Shown: positions 26,914 through 36,796, numbered from the stretch's first letter. The stretch: 64,000 nt of DNA from Rhodoblastus sp963727035 (GCA_963727035.1 CAVSEY010000011.1:1-64000), one strand, 5' to 3'. Numbers and translations are program-made. The notes: a model not told the origin generated them from the letters alone.

Positions 26914-27138
26914 ATGAAGATCACCGTCGACATCGATTGCACGCCCGCCGAGGCGCGGGCCTTCATGGGCCTGCCGGATTTCGAGCCGATGCAGAAGCGC
27001 GCGATGGAGGAGATGGAAAAGCGCATGATGGAATCGCTGGAGCGCTACTCGCCGGAAGCCCTGCTGAAAATGTGGCTCCAGCCGGCGACGATGGATATGA
27101 GCTGGCTCCAGGATCTTCTTCGCCAAGGGCGAAAATAA
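26914..27138 (+). CDS. DUF6489 family small protein
   Basis: This 74-residue protein begins MKITVDIDCTPAEARAFMGL, followed by PDFEPMQKRAMEEMEKRM and a C-terminal PATMDMSWLQDLLRQGRK. These features identify the short, uncharacterised alphaproteobacterial DUF6489 family. The start ATG at 26914 follows GGAGGCTCC. No signal or membrane segment is seen; the charged central helix is probably amphipathic. Function unknown. Confidence 0.8.
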   Translation: MKITVDIDCTPAEARAFMGLPDFEPMQKRAMEEMEKRMMESLERYSPEALLKMWLQPATMDMSWLQDLLRQGRK

Positions 27139-27420
27139 CGCCATCGTTACGCGATCAAGCCCAAGGACGCGGAAAGCCTGGTCACAGGGTCCGTCGCGCC
27201 CTTGCGCCGGCCTGAGCCGGGAATGTTTTGCGCTTCCACGCCCCAAGACTTACGAAATTTTCCGCAGCAGGATCCGACTGGCGAAACTTTTTGAGGATTT
27301 CACGGTTGTTAAGCCGTGGCTTGTCGCAACAACTCCTGGCCATGACTGGCCTGACAGCGACAATGCGCGCGTCATCTACCGTGGGAATTTCCGATCGATC
27401 CATCGTCAAGGGGGTTCAAT

Positions 27421-28080
27421 ATGGCCGGCTCAGTCGCGGACGAACTTCTCGCCAATAATCAGAAATACGCCAGCGGCGCGGCGACGCACAATTCCGCCCA
27501 TCCCGGCCAGCAGCCCATCCAGCCTTCGCGCCGCGTGGCGGTGCTCGCCTGCATGGACGCGCGCCTTGACGTGGAGGACCTGCTCGGCCTGCAGACCGGC
27601 GAGGCGCATATTATCCGGAACGCCGGCGGCGTTGTCACCGAGGACGCCATTCGCTGCCTTCTGATTTCGCATCATCTCCTCAACACCAGGGAGTTCATCC
27701 TCATCCACCACACCCGCTGCGGGATGCTCGCCTTCACCGACGATCTGCTCAAGGCGGGCCTGGAGGGCGACCCGGCCGCGAGCAAGCTGCTTTGCCAGGC
27801 GACCGCCCGTGATTTCGTCAGTCCATGCAAGTGCTCGGACAGCCCCGCGCATTTCCGCGCCTTCCGCGGCGCCATCGAACCGCTGGACGCGCCGCGCAGC
27901 GCGCAAAGCACCGAGCGTCTGCAATGGGACGTGCGCCGCGGCGTCTCGGCGATTCTCAACCACCCCTGGATGCCCACCAGCGGGTCGGACGCCATCAGCG
28001 TGCGGGGCTTCATCTACGACGTCGACACCGGCAGACTGGAAGAAGTCAGCACCCCCGGCCCCATGGGCACGTTCGGCTGA
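27421..28080 (+). CDS. beta-class carbonic anhydrase
   Basis: This 219-residue zinc enzyme hydrates CO2. ACMDARLDVEDLLGL carries Cys44, Asp46 and Arg48; LIHHTRCGMLAF carries His97 and Cys100. Together these supply the Cys-His-Cys zinc site and the Asp-Arg dyad. HIIRNAGGVVTEDAIRCLLI is the conserved central loop. An extended loop with three Cys (SPCKCSDSPAHF) is unusual relative to short beta-CAs. The ATG at 27421 follows AAGGGGGTTCAAT. It stands alone; the 280 bp upstream show no gene. Confidence 0.92.
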   Translation: MAGSVADELLANNQKYASGAATHNSAHPGQQPIQPSRRVAVLACMDARLDVEDLLGLQTGEAHIIRNAGGVVTEDAIRCLLISHHLLNTREFILIHHTRCGMLAFTDDLLKAGLEGDPAASKLLCQATARDFVSPCKCSDSPAHFRAFRGAIEPLDAPRSAQSTERLQWDVRRGVSAILNHPWMPTSGSDAISVRGFIYDVDTGRLEEVSTPGPMGTFG

Positions 28081-28112
28081 CGATCACCTGAATTGATCGG
28101 CGAACAACGGCG

Positions 28113-28130
28113 CGGGGCCCTCGGGCCCCG
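28113..28130. terminator. GC-rich hairpin between the carbonic anhydrase and the convergent M23 gene
   Basis: cggggccc and gggccccg form an 8-bp perfect stem with loop tc. It has no T-run, and it sits between two convergent stops. Confidence 0.5.
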
Positions 28131-28196
28131 GCTCCTGCGCTTCCGCGACGCCGGGCGCGATGTTGCATTTGACGCGAGGGCAGGCGCCTCAAACGC

Positions 28197-29507
28197 TCAC
28201 TGGCTTGCGCTGAGCAGCCTTCCCGCCTTGAGGTAGCGGCTCGGGTCGACCGGCGCGCCGTCCATGCGGACCTCATAATGCAGATGCGGCCCGGTCGAAC
28301 GTCCGGTCGAGCCGATCGCGCCGATGTCCTGTCCCGCCGTCACCCATTGCCCCGGCGCCACGTCGATGCGCGACAAATGTCCATAGCGGGTGCTGAGCCC
28401 CGCGCCGTGGTCGATCTCGATCATATTGCCATAGCCCCCGGTCGGGCCGGCGACGGTCACACGCCCGGCGGCGGTGGCGTGAACCGCCTCGCCATATTCG
28501 CCGTGGAGGTCCATGCCGGTGTGAAGGGCGGGCCGGCCGAAAAAGGGATCGATGCGATAGCCGAAGGGCGAGGTGACCGCGATCTCGCCGGACAGCGGCT
28601 TGCGCAGGGGCGCAAAAGGCAGCGCGCCGCGCAGGTCGTTCATCAGGTCGATCGTGCGGCTGAGGTTGGCGTAGGCGCGCGCGAAATCGCCGCGGACGCC
28701 GGGAAGATCGGCCGGAACGAAGGGACCGCCGACGCCGCCCGCGGCGCGGGAGTCGGCATGGCGGACCATGCGATCGACGGGAAGGCCCGCCTCCGCGAAA
28801 GCTTCACGCAGGCGTTCGGTTTTTTCGACGGCCGGCTCCTTGAGGGCGTTCAGCACGCCGATCTGGCGCCGTTCGACCCGGTCGAAGCTTGACGCCAGAG
28901 TTTTGAGACGCTGGTCCGGCGAGCCCGGATCGTCGTTTTCGGACAGGCCGGGGCCGGAGGCGCCGCCGCCGTCGGTCGCGCGCAGTTCGAGGCCCTCGGG
29001 AACCGGTTTGAAGCCCTCGTTGGCGACGGCGGGCTTGGGATCGAGCGATGGGGCAGGCGCGGCGGCTGCGGCCTCCGGCGCGGCGGGACGCGTCGCGGCG
29101 ACCGAGGTCATGTCGGGGCCCACCCTGGCGGCGAGCGAAACCAGCAAAGCGGAGCGCGATTCGAGTTCGGCCTGGCGCACCGCGAGTTGGGCCACCTTGC
29201 CCTCGAAACTGTCCTGGTTGAGCATTTGCCGCGAGGCCAGCGTGTCGATCTGGGTCCGCAAGGCCGTGATCCGGTCCTCATAGGCGAATTGCATATTGGC
29301 CTGCCGCCGCATCAGCGACGCCAGCATGTCGTCGCGGAACATGAAATAGCCGCCGAGGGCGAGGCAGCCCAGCAGCAGAAGCGGCGCCGCGCCGAACAGG
29401 CCGGCGGCGAGCACGGGAGAAAGGTGGACCTGACGCGTGAACCTATGGGAAGCCAGATGAAGCGTCAGGCCCGGCCTGGGCGGCTTCGCGGAAACAGCAG
29501 CACGCAT
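28197..29507 (-). CDS. membrane-anchored M23-family peptidoglycan endopeptidase
   Basis: This protein of about 436 residues has a cytoplasmic basic N-terminus and a transmembrane segment (PVLAAGLFGAAPLLLLGCLA). A coiled coil follows (YEDRITALRTQIDTLASRQM ... RQAELESRSALLVSLAAR), then an Ala/Pro-rich linker and a C-terminal LytM domain. HTGMDLHGEYGEAVHATA carries the first zinc His and Asp. TGPHLHYEVRMDGAPVDP carries the HxH. The zinc ligands are intact, unlike in the second M23 gene at 61604. It is expected to cut peptide cross-links in the periplasm. I chose ATG 29507 after GGTGGGAT; the frame also offers 29537. Confidence 0.9.
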   Translation of the reverse strand: MRAAVSAKPPRPGLTLHLASHRFTRQVHLSPVLAAGLFGAAPLLLLGCLALGGYFMFRDDMLASLMRRQANMQFAYEDRITALRTQIDTLASRQMLNQDSFEGKVAQLAVRQAELESRSALLVSLAARVGPDMTSVAATRPAAPEAAAAAPAPSLDPKPAVANEGFKPVPEGLELRATDGGGASGPGLSENDDPGSPDQRLKTLASSFDRVERRQIGVLNALKEPAVEKTERLREAFAEAGLPVDRMVRHADSRAAGGVGGPFVPADLPGVRGDFARAYANLSRTIDLMNDLRGALPFAPLRKPLSGEIAVTSPFGYRIDPFFGRPALHTGMDLHGEYGEAVHATAAGRVTVAGPTGGYGNMIEIDHGAGLSTRYGHLSRIDVAPGQWVTAGQDIGAIGSTGRSTGPHLHYEVRMDGAPVDPSRYLKAGRLLSASQ

Positions 29508-29667
29508 ATCCCACCATCCGAAAGGGCGCGCCGGCAAGGCGCGGCCGATTTCGGATCAAGGTAAACGGGCGTGGTTAATGTTTGGAAAATTCGCCGCCGC
29601 CGAGGTTTCAACTTTTTGGTCGAGTTCATCGTGCGTAAACCTGTTGACCGTGGAAAGCCAATCTGTC

Positions 29668-29701
29668 GGGATCCGCTTCCGGGCCGGCGGAAACGGATCC
29701 C
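29668..29701 (-). terminator. hairpin downstream of bcp
   Basis: gggatccgcttccg and cggaaacggatccc pair at 13 of 14 positions around ggccgg, 24 bp after the bcp stop. No long T-run follows on the minus strand, so this is a strong hairpin of uncertain type. Confidence 0.55.
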
Positions 29702-29724
29702 CACTGAACCAAGGGAAATTAATT

Positions 29725-30196
29725 CTACAGGGACTTCGCCGCCGCGAGGACCTCTTCGGCGTGGCCGGGAACCTTCACCTTTCGCCAGACCCTGGCGATC
29801 CTGCCGTCGGGGCCGATCAGGAAGGTCGAACGCTCCACGCCCATATAGGTCCGGCCATACATGCTCTTCTCGACCCAGACGCCATAGGCTTCGAGGACCA
29901 GCTTCGATTCGTCGGCGAGCAGGGGGAAGGTCAGTTCATATTTGTCGCGGAACTTGTCGTGCTGCTTGACCGGATCGGGCGAGGCGCCGACGATTGCGGC
30001 GCCGGCCGCGGCGAAGTCGCCGGCCAGCCGTGTGAAGTCCTGCGCCTCCAATCGTGCAGCCCGAAGTGTCGTCCTTGGGATAGAAATAGAGGACGAGCTT
30101 TTTGCCCTTGAAATCGGCGAGCGACAACTGGCCGCCGCCGTCGCGCGGCAAGGTGAAATCCGGGGCGGCGTCGCCCGCCTGTACAAGTTTCGTCAT
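29725..30196 (-). pseudogene. bcp: thioredoxin-dependent peroxiredoxin Bcp, one-base frameshift
   Basis: Bcp reduces hydroperoxides through a peroxidatic Cys. MTKLVQAGDAAPDFTLPRDG and LVLYFYPKDDTSGCT carry that Cys in the first frame. At about 30047-30053 one extra base occurs (tgcacgattggaggcg). The protein then continues in the next frame as EAQDFTRLAGDFAAAGAAIV ... VEKSMYGRTYMGVERSTFLI ... KVKVPGHAEEVLAAAKSL. Removing the base gives 156 residues, the standard length. ATG 30196 follows GGAGACATC. It is most likely an intact gene with a sequence error. Confidence 0.88.
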
Positions 30197-30474
30197 GATG
30201 TCTCCTGTCGCTGGATGCGTCCGCCGTGAACCGACTTTCTCATGCCGCCAATTCTGCTTAATTTGGTCGCGAATGTCTGCCTTTTTTCGATATGGCGTCG
30301 AACTCCAAAGGGCCTTACCTTTGGTCGGAGAGGGCGGGATCATGCTATAGAATGCCGATTCGGCGGCCGGCGGCCGCTGGCGCAGATACGCAAACCCAGG
30401 GGCTTTGGATCTGGAGCGGCCGAACGCCGGGCGCGGATCGGCGCCAAGAAGAATCGGCAAGGAAAGCGGTCGTA

Positions 30475-33400
30475 TTGGTCGAATCGATAGAGCCGGACAT
30501 TCCTGCGGAGCCGCCGCCGCCTTCCCGGCCATCCCGGCGCTTTCGCCGGACGCGCCGGGCGGCGAGCGCGGGGCTTTCCTTCGGCTTGATGGCGACGCTG
30601 GTCATGCTCGCGGGCGGCGTCGTCGCGCTGGGCCTCGGCCGCGTCAATCTCGACGTCTTCAAGCCGATCGTGGTGTCGGCGCTCCAGGACCGGCTCGGCC
30701 CCAATTACGTTCTCTCCATCGGCGCATTGGGGATCGAGCGCGAGGCCCACGGCCTGGCCCTGGCGGTGGGGAACCTTGCGATCAGCCGCACCGACGGGCG
30801 GCGCGTGGTTTCCGCCCCCAAGGCCGACCTCATCTTCGATCCCCTGTCGCTGCTCGCTGGGCGGATCAAGCCGTCGCGCGTCGATATCGACGGGCTGGAC
30901 GTCACCTTGCGCGTGCTGCCGGATGGCTCGTTGGACCTCACCGCCGCCGACGAATCCGCTCCCGCCGCGCCCGAGCCCGCGCCGCAACCCGCCCAGCAGG
31001 CTCCGCCTATGGCGAACGGACCGAGCGTGGCCCCGCCGACCAGCGCGCCGGCGCCCGGGAGCCGCGCGAAAGTGATGCGGCAGGCGGCAAATGCGATCAA
31101 CCGGGTTTTCGACATCGCCCAGGGCCGCGACAGCCCGATCGCCACGCTCGATCATTTCGGGATCGAGAACGGCCGGCTGATTGTCGACGACCGCGCGGCC
31201 GGCCAGAAACGCGGCTTCGAGGGGTTTGAATTCGCGCTGGACCGCAGGACCGAAGACGGGCGCGGCGTCGCCCAGATCGAAATGTCGGCCAAGGGCCCAA
31301 GCGGGCGCTGGTCGGTCGCCGGCGCCGCGCGCGGCGCGCGCGACGAGGCGCATGGACTGGCCATCCAGGGCGACGGCTTCTCGATCGACGAAATCGCGCT
31401 GATGGCCGGCAAGACCAGCCTGCCGATCGATTCCGACATTCCCATTTCCTTCAAGGCCGCCGCCTCGTTCGAGGGGGACGGCCATGTGCTCGACGCCAAC
31501 GCGCGCCTCGCGCTTGGACAGGGCTTCTGGCGCTTCGACGATCCGGAATTCGCGCCGGTCTTCCTCGATGAATTTTTCGCCGCCGCCCATTGGGACGCCT
31601 CGAACCATCGCGCAATCGTGGACGAGGCGCAGATCTTTTCCGGCGATTCGCGCTGCTTCCTGAGCGCGGTCATCACCCCGCCGGACCGGGACGCGGCGCC
31701 GTGGAGCCTCATGTTCAAACAGGCCGAGCCCTGCGTCATCGGGCCGGACCGCAAGGGCGGAAAAACCGTCGCCATCGCCTCGATCAAGGGCGATATCGCG
31801 CTCGATCCGCCGAACCGGATACTCACCGTCAACCGGGTCGAGATCGTCGGCCCGGAAGTGGCGGCCGCGGCGCAGGGGACGGTCGACTTTGCCAACGGTC
31901 CTCATATCCGGATGGGCCTCTCCGCCGGCAACATGACGGCGGCCGGCGCGCTCGCCGTCTGGCCCAACGCCTTCGGCGCGCCCCTGCGCAGCTGGATGGG
32001 CGACCATCTGATCCGCGGAACCCTGGAAAGCTTTCGCATGGCGGTCGATCTCGACGACCTCGATCTGCGGATGATGCGCGCCCAGCACGCGCCGATGGAT
32101 GACCGCATCTCGATGGATTACGCCTTCCACGACGCCGCCTTCACCTTTCTCGACGGCGCGCCGCCGGTTCAGGGCGTCGCGGCAAAAGGCCACTCGAGCG
32201 GCCGCTCGGCGCGCATCGACGCGAAGACCGGCTATATCGAAGCCCGCGACGGCCACAGGATCGACCTGTCGAACGGCGTCTACACGACGCCCGATTTCGA
32301 AACCCGGCCGATCGCCTTGATCATCAGCGCCCACGCCCAGGGCGGGGTCGACGCTTTGGGCGAGGTGCTCTCGACGCCCGGCTTTGCCCCGGTGGCGAGC
32401 CTGCCGCTCGACCCCAGGACCACCAGGGGCCAGGTCTCGGGCGATTTCACCTTCCGCACCAAGCTGCCGCCGGTTTACGACCCGAGCCTCGCCAGCATCG
32501 AGGTCAACGCCACGGTCGCCAATTTCGCCGCCGACCATCTTCTCGGCAAGGCGGGCCTCGATCAGGGCGCGCTCGCCGTGACCTTGGCGGACGGGATCAT
32601 CCATGTGGTCGGGACCGGAAAAATCTTCGGCGCGCCGGCGACGCTCGAAGTCACCCGCGACCACAGCCAGCCGGCGCGCGGCGTCATCACCTTCCCGATG
32701 GACGAAGGGGCGCGCGCCAAGGCGGGGCTGAATTTCGGAACGACCGTCGCCGGGCCGGTCGCGGTGAAAATCGCCGGCGATGTCGGCGCCGCGCCGCCCA
32801 AGGCCCAGGTCGATCTCGATTTCACCAGGACGGGCCTGAACGCTCCGGTTCCCGGCCTCTTCAAACCGGCGGGGCGCGCGGCGAAAGCGTCCTTTTCCTA
32901 TGCCGAGGACGCGCGCGGCGCGTCGACCCTGGACAATTTCGTCTACGACGGCTCGGGCCAGAGCGCCAAGGGCGTTCTGCAACTGGCGCCGGACGGCAGC
33001 GTGGCCGGGGCCAGGCTTTCCGGCGTGAAATTCTCGCCCGGCGACGATCTGCGCCTCGACATCCAGAAAACGGGCGACGTGATGAAGATCACGGCGCGCG
33101 GCGAATCGCTGGACGCGCGGCCCTTCCTGCGCGACCTCACCAGCAGCGGCCCACGCAGCGGCCGCTCGACCGATTTCGATCTCGACCTCAAATCCACGCT
33201 TCTGACGGGCGCGAACCGCCAGATCATCTCCAACGCCGAATTTCAACTGGCGCGCAAGGCGAGCGGGCAGTTCCAGGCCCTGGGCCTGTCCGGGAAGATC
33301 GGCGCCGACGCCGTGAAGGGCGTGCTCAGCCGACCGGACGGCGGAGCGCCGCTGTTCACGCTGACCACGACGGATGGCGGCGCGCTGCTCGCCTTCTTCG

Positions 33401-33933
33401 ACTTCTACAGCCACATGCAGGGCGGCGACCTGCGCGCCCAGTTGCGGCTCGCCGACAGCTCCTTCACCGGCGTGGTCGATATCAGCAATTTCGTCCTGCG
33501 CGGCGAACCCGCCCTGAAAAGTTTCGCCAGTTCGGCCGACGCCGGGAAAATCGTCAACAAGGTCAAGCTCGACCCCAATTCGGTGGCCTTCGTCCGCCTG
33601 CACGCCCAACTTCAGAAATCGGATAACCGGCTCTCCGTCAGCGATGCCGTCATCGCCAATTCGGACATCGGCTCGACGCTGGAGGGCTGGTTCGATTTCG
33701 GCAGCGACACGCTCGATCTCTCCGGCACATTCGTGCCGGCCTATGGCGTCAACAATCTGTTCGGCAAGCTTCCCGTCCTCGGCCTGGTGCTCGGCGGCGG
33801 CCAGCAGGAGGGGCTTATCGGCGTGAATTTCCGCGTTTCCGGCTCCACCAGCGCGCCGACGCTCTCGATCAATCCGCTTTCCGCGATCGCGCCCGGATTC
33901 TTGAGGAAAATCTTCGGCGTTCTGCCGAATTGA
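30475..33933 (+). CDS. YhdP/DUF3971-type AsmA-like envelope protein
   Basis: This very large protein (about 1,150 residues) has a proline-rich basic N-terminus and one transmembrane helix (GLMATLVMLAGGVVALGLG). A long periplasmic beta-rich region follows, with KADLIFDPLSLLAGRIKPSR and VDIDGLDVTLRVLPDGSLDL typical of AsmA/YhdP. The end (GVNFRVSGSTSAPTLSINPL and SAIAPGFLRKIFG) is the conserved AsmA-like C-terminus. In E. coli YhdP, TamB and YdbH carry phospholipids between membranes; the same role here is inferred. The open frame extends upstream to 30292. I prefer TTG 30475 because AAGGAAAG precedes it and the upstream codons look non-coding; ATG 30352 is an alternative. It is divergent from bcp. 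Confidence 0.85.
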   Translation: MVESIEPDIPAEPPPPSRPSRRFRRTRRAASAGLSFGLMATLVMLAGGVVALGLGRVNLDVFKPIVVSALQDRLGPNYVLSIGALGIEREAHGLALAVGNLAISRTDGRRVVSAPKADLIFDPLSLLAGRIKPSRVDIDGLDVTLRVLPDGSLDLTAADESAPAAPEPAPQPAQQAPPMANGPSVAPPTSAPAPGSRAKVMRQAANAINRVFDIAQGRDSPIATLDHFGIENGRLIVDDRAAGQKRGFEGFEFALDRRTEDGRGVAQIEMSAKGPSGRWSVAGAARGARDEAHGLAIQGDGFSIDEIALMAGKTSLPIDSDIPISFKAAASFEGDGHVLDANARLALGQGFWRFDDPEFAPVFLDEFFAAAHWDASNHRAIVDEAQIFSGDSRCFLSAVITPPDRDAAPWSLMFKQAEPCVIGPDRKGGKTVAIASIKGDIALDPPNRILTVNRVEIVGPEVAAAAQGTVDFANGPHIRMGLSAGNMTAAGALAVWPNAFGAPLRSWMGDHLIRGTLESFRMAVDLDDLDLRMMRAQHAPMDDRISMDYAFHDAAFTFLDGAPPVQGVAAKGHSSGRSARIDAKTGYIEARDGHRIDLSNGVYTTPDFETRPIALIISAHAQGGVDALGEVLSTPGFAPVASLPLDPRTTRGQVSGDFTFRTKLPPVYDPSLASIEVNATVANFAADHLLGKAGLDQGALAVTLADGIIHVVGTGKIFGAPATLEVTRDHSQPARGVITFPMDEGARAKAGLNFGTTVAGPVAVKIAGDVGAAPPKAQVDLDFTRTGLNAPVPGLFKPAGRAAKASFSYAEDARGASTLDNFVYDGSGQSAKGVLQLAPDGSVAGARLSGVKFSPGDDLRLDIQKTGDVMKITARGESLDARPFLRDLTSSGPRSGRSTDFDLDLKSTLLTGANRQIISNAEFQLARKASGQFQALGLSGKIGADAVKGVLSRPDGGAPLFTLTTTDGGALLAFFDFYSHMQGGDLRAQLRLADSSFTGVVDISNFVLRGEPALKSFASSADAGKIVNKVKLDPNSVAFVRLHAQLQKSDNRLSVSDAVIANSDIGSTLEGWFDFGSDTLDLSGTFVPAYGVNNLFGKLPVLGLVLGGGQQEGLIGVNFRVSGSTSAPTLSINPLSAIAPGFLRKIFGVLPN

Positions 33934-34033
33934 GAGGAAAAGAAAGTCAATCTGACGATCTCTGTCGATTTTTTAAATTTCCTTTTCGCGCCGAAAGCTG
34001 CATCTTCGCCGGGTTTTCTTTGGGGAGGCGCAA

Positions 34034-34738
34034 GTGATCGATAAGGCGACGATCGACACGGTGATTTTCGACATGGACGGCACTTTGGCGGAGACGGAGG
34101 AAGTTCACCGCCAGGCGTTCAACCGCGCCTTCGCCGATCTTGGCCTCGGCTGGAACTGGGACGTCCCGCTTTATCGCCAATTGCTGAAAGTGACCGGCGG
34201 CAAGGAAAGGATCACCCATTTCATCACGCGCGAAGGCGGTGTGGCCGATCCCGAATTCGTGGCGAAGCTGCACAAGGCCAAGACCGACATCTATACCGCC
34301 ATGGTCGACGGGGGCGCCGTGCCGCTGCGGCCGGGGATCAGGGAGTTCATTGAGGCGGCTCGCGCGCGCGGCCTGACCCTCGCCATCGCCACCACCACCT
34401 CCATGCCCAATATCGACGCGCTGCTCACCAGCGCGCTTGGCGCGCAATGGCGCGACATCTTTCCCGTCGTCGGGGCCGGGGACATGGTGAAGAAGAAGAA
34501 GCCCGCGCCCGATGTCTACGAGCTGGCCCTGCGCGAACTGGGCAAGCCGCCGCAACAATGCGTCGCGATCGAGGATTCGCGCAATGGCGTGCTGGCGGCG
34601 CGCGGCGCGGGACTGCCCGTGATCGCCGTGCGCTCGACCTTTTCGAGCGACGACGACCTGACCGGCGCGGCGATCGAACTGCCCAGCTGCGAGGAACTGC
34701 GCCTCGACCTGCTGGAAAGGATCACTCCGCCGTCTTGA
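34034..34738 (+). CDS. HAD-IA family phosphatase, CbbY-like
   Basis: This 234-residue protein has HAD motif I TVIFDMDGTLAETEEVHRQA, motif II LTLAIATTTSMPNIDALL, the lysine motif KKKKPAPDVYELALREL and motif IV AIEDSRNGVLAARGAGLPVI. CbbY enzymes dephosphorylate xylulose-1,5-bisphosphate, an inhibitor of Rubisco, and relatives act on other sugar phosphates. The combination TLAETEE...AFN and LLKVTGGKERI favours CbbY over phosphoglycolate phosphatase. No Calvin-cycle genes are in the window. The GTG start follows TGGGGAGGCG. The last 17 bases overlap the convergent helicase gene. Confidence 0.85.
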   Translation: MIDKATIDTVIFDMDGTLAETEEVHRQAFNRAFADLGLGWNWDVPLYRQLLKVTGGKERITHFITREGGVADPEFVAKLHKAKTDIYTAMVDGGAVPLRPGIREFIEAARARGLTLAIATTTSMPNIDALLTSALGAQWRDIFPVVGAGDMVKKKKPAPDVYELALRELGKPPQQCVAIEDSRNGVLAARGAGLPVIAVRSTFSSDDDLTGAAIELPSCEELRLDLLERITPPS

Positions 34739-36285
34739 CGCTTTTCGTACGCGTCGAGCGGAGCAGGAAGCTGGGGACGTGATCGCCCATGCCGACGACC
34801 GGCGCGTCATCCTCCTCGCGCCGGCGCGGGGCCTTGCGACGGGGCTCGTCTTCCGGCGGACGGCTGGCGCGGCGCGAACGCGGGGCCTCCGCGCGCTCGG
34901 CCGTCTCGCGCGCGACCGTTTCGCGCGGAGCGGGCTCGCGTGATGAGGCGGTCTCGCGTGGCGAGGCAGTCTCCCTTGATGAGGCGGTCTCGCGTGGGGC
35001 GTGGCTCGAACTTTTCGGTGGCGCGCTTGCGCCCTCCGGTCCGTTCGCGCCCGGTCCTTTCGCGCTCGCCACGGCCGCCGCGACCGCTTCGCGGCGACCG
35101 TTCGCCGCCGCGCGCCGCGCGCTCGCGGTCGCGCTCGACATATTCGGCCGGCGCCAGTTCTTCGAGGCGCGGGCCGGCCCAGTCGATCTGCCTCTGGATC
35201 AGCGACTCGATCTGGGAGATATATTTGAGATCGTGGTCGGTCACCAGGGTGACAGCGTGGCCGGAGCGCCCGGCGCGGCCGGTGCGGCCGATGCGATGGA
35301 CATAGTCTTCGGGATGGGTCGGCGCGTCGAAATTGAAGACGTGGCTGACATCGGGAATATCGAGCCCGCGCGCCGCGACATCGGAACACACCAGAATATC
35401 CACGGCGCCGTTCTTGAACGCGTCGAGCGAGGCCATGCGCGCCCCCTGATCCATGTCGCCATGCAGAGCCCCGACCGGGAAGCCGTGCTTTTCCAGGCTC
35501 TTGCTGACGATACCGACATCGCGCTTGCGATTGCAGAAGACAATCGCGTTTTTCAGGCCCTCGGCCGAGCGCAACAGGCGGCGCAGGGTCTCGCGCTTGT
35601 CGCCGCCGCTATGGGAGGCGACCAGAACCTGAGTGATGGTCTCGAGGGTGCTGGCGGCGCGCGCCACTTCGACGCGGGCCGGATTATGCAGGAACTGCTC
35701 GGTGAGCCGGGTGATTTCCGGCGGCATGGTGGCCGAGAAGAACAGGGTCTGCCGCGTGAAGGGCACCAGCTTGCAGATTTTTTCGATGTCGGGGATGAAG
35801 CCCATGTCGAGCATGCGGTCGGCTTCGTCGATGACCAGGATTTCGATGCCGGTCAGAAGGAGCTTGCCGCGTTCGAAAAAGTCGAGCATCCGGCCGGGCG
35901 TGGCGATCAGCACGTCGGCGCCGCGCATGATCTTGGCTTCCTGATCGCCGAACGACACGCCGCCGATCAGCAAGGCGACGTTCAGCTTGTGGTCGGCGCC
36001 ATATTTATTGAAGCTTTCCTCGACCTGGGCCGCGAGTTCGCGCGTCGGCTCCAGGATGAGGGTGCGCGGCACGCGGGCGCGGGCGCGGCCCTGCTCCAGC
36101 CGGGACAGCATGGGCAGGGTGAAGGCGGCGGTCTTGCCGGTGCCGGTCTGGGCGATGCCGAGCACGTCGCGGCCGGCGAGGGCAAGGGGGATCGCTTGCG
36201 CCTGGATTGGCGTCGGCGTGGTGTAACCGGACTTTTCAACGGCGCGCAGCACCTTTTCGCTGAGGCCGAGGTCAGAAAATTGCAT
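34722..36285 (-). pseudogene. rhlE: RhlE-type DEAD-box RNA helicase, C-terminal tail frameshifted
   Basis: The helicase core is intact in one frame. It shows the Q motif FSDLGLSEKVLRAVEKSGY with TTPTPIQ, Walker A AQTGTGKTAAF, PTRELAAQ, DEADRMLDMGF, FSATMPPEI, and motifs V/VI DVAARGLDIPDVSHV and HRIGRTGRAG. After about residue 420 the tail is an Arg/Gly-rich, intrinsically disordered RNA-binding region. Near 35000-35020 the frame shifts by one extra base. The true end, APVVGMGDHVPSFLLRSTRT then KSVKTAE (stop 34722), lies in the other frame, where hexapeptide repeats of the RETASS type also occur. Unrepaired, the frame ends at 34807 with a different Arg-rich tail. The core would stay functional either way. 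Confidence 0.85.
34941..34994. repeat. three 18-bp in-frame repeats in the helicase tail
   Basis: tgatgaggcggtctcgcg occurs at 34941-34958 and again at 34977-34994, with a diverged copy (tggcgaggcagtctccct) between. On the minus strand they encode RETASS/RETASP hexapeptides. The array is adjacent to the apparent frameshift, so slippage is plausible. Confidence 0.88.
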
Positions 36286-36532
36286 TATGGGTCCAAATCG
36301 GGTTGTGCGGATCGCGTGTTTCTTGACGCCCCTGGACGCTGATCCTGACGATCGCGTCCCTAGAGCAAACAGCGGCCCGAGGCCGCCATGGGATCATGAC
36401 GCCGTTTGCCCTGCGCGGAAGCTAGTTCCCGCTGAATGGCGAATAGATTTGAAACGACGGGCGCGCGCGAATCCAAAGCGCCACGGCGACCTTTAGGCCA
36501 AGCCGCGCCAAAGTCAATGAATTTCTGCAATT

Positions 36533-36796
36533 TCAGCGGTCGCCGCCATTCTGGCCGCAGGGATTGAGCCGGGTCCGCTCGGCGTCGTCGGGGATCGAAC
36601 CGGTCGCGCTGTAATCGACGTCGGGATGGGCGCCGGTATGATGGAAGGCGATCACCGGCAGGGTCCCGTTCTGCGCCAGCATGTCCAGACCATGGGCGCC
36701 CAGCACGCTGAGTATCGCGACGATGGCGCAAAACAGCGCGACCTTGTCGACGGCTGATCCTCGATTGTCCTCTCTGAACGATTTCATGGCGGACAT
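36533..36796 (-). CDS. small single-pass membrane protein, Flp-pilin-like N-terminus
   Basis: This 87-residue protein starts MSAMKSFREDNRGSAVDKVA. One hydrophobic helix follows (LFCAIVAILSVLGAHGLDML), then a polar tail with ATGSIPDDAERTRLNP. The DNRGSA-x5-A pattern before the helix resembles Flp/Fap pilins and TadE-like small proteins, but no other tad gene is present. ATG 36787 (MKSFRED) is an alternative start. I cannot assign a function. About 250 bp separate it from the helicase gene without a recognised feature. Confidence 0.6.
   Translation of the reverse strand: MSAMKSFREDNRGSAVDKVALFCAIVAILSVLGAHGLDMLAQNGTLPVIAFHHTGAHPDVDYSATGSIPDDAERTRLNPCGQNGGDR

Noticed and set aside
30340..33609. 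1089-codon minus-strand open frame
   Set aside because: It is antisense to the YhdP-like gene, which has clear membrane and AsmA features. The antisense product is Arg/Gly/Asp-rich without any fold.
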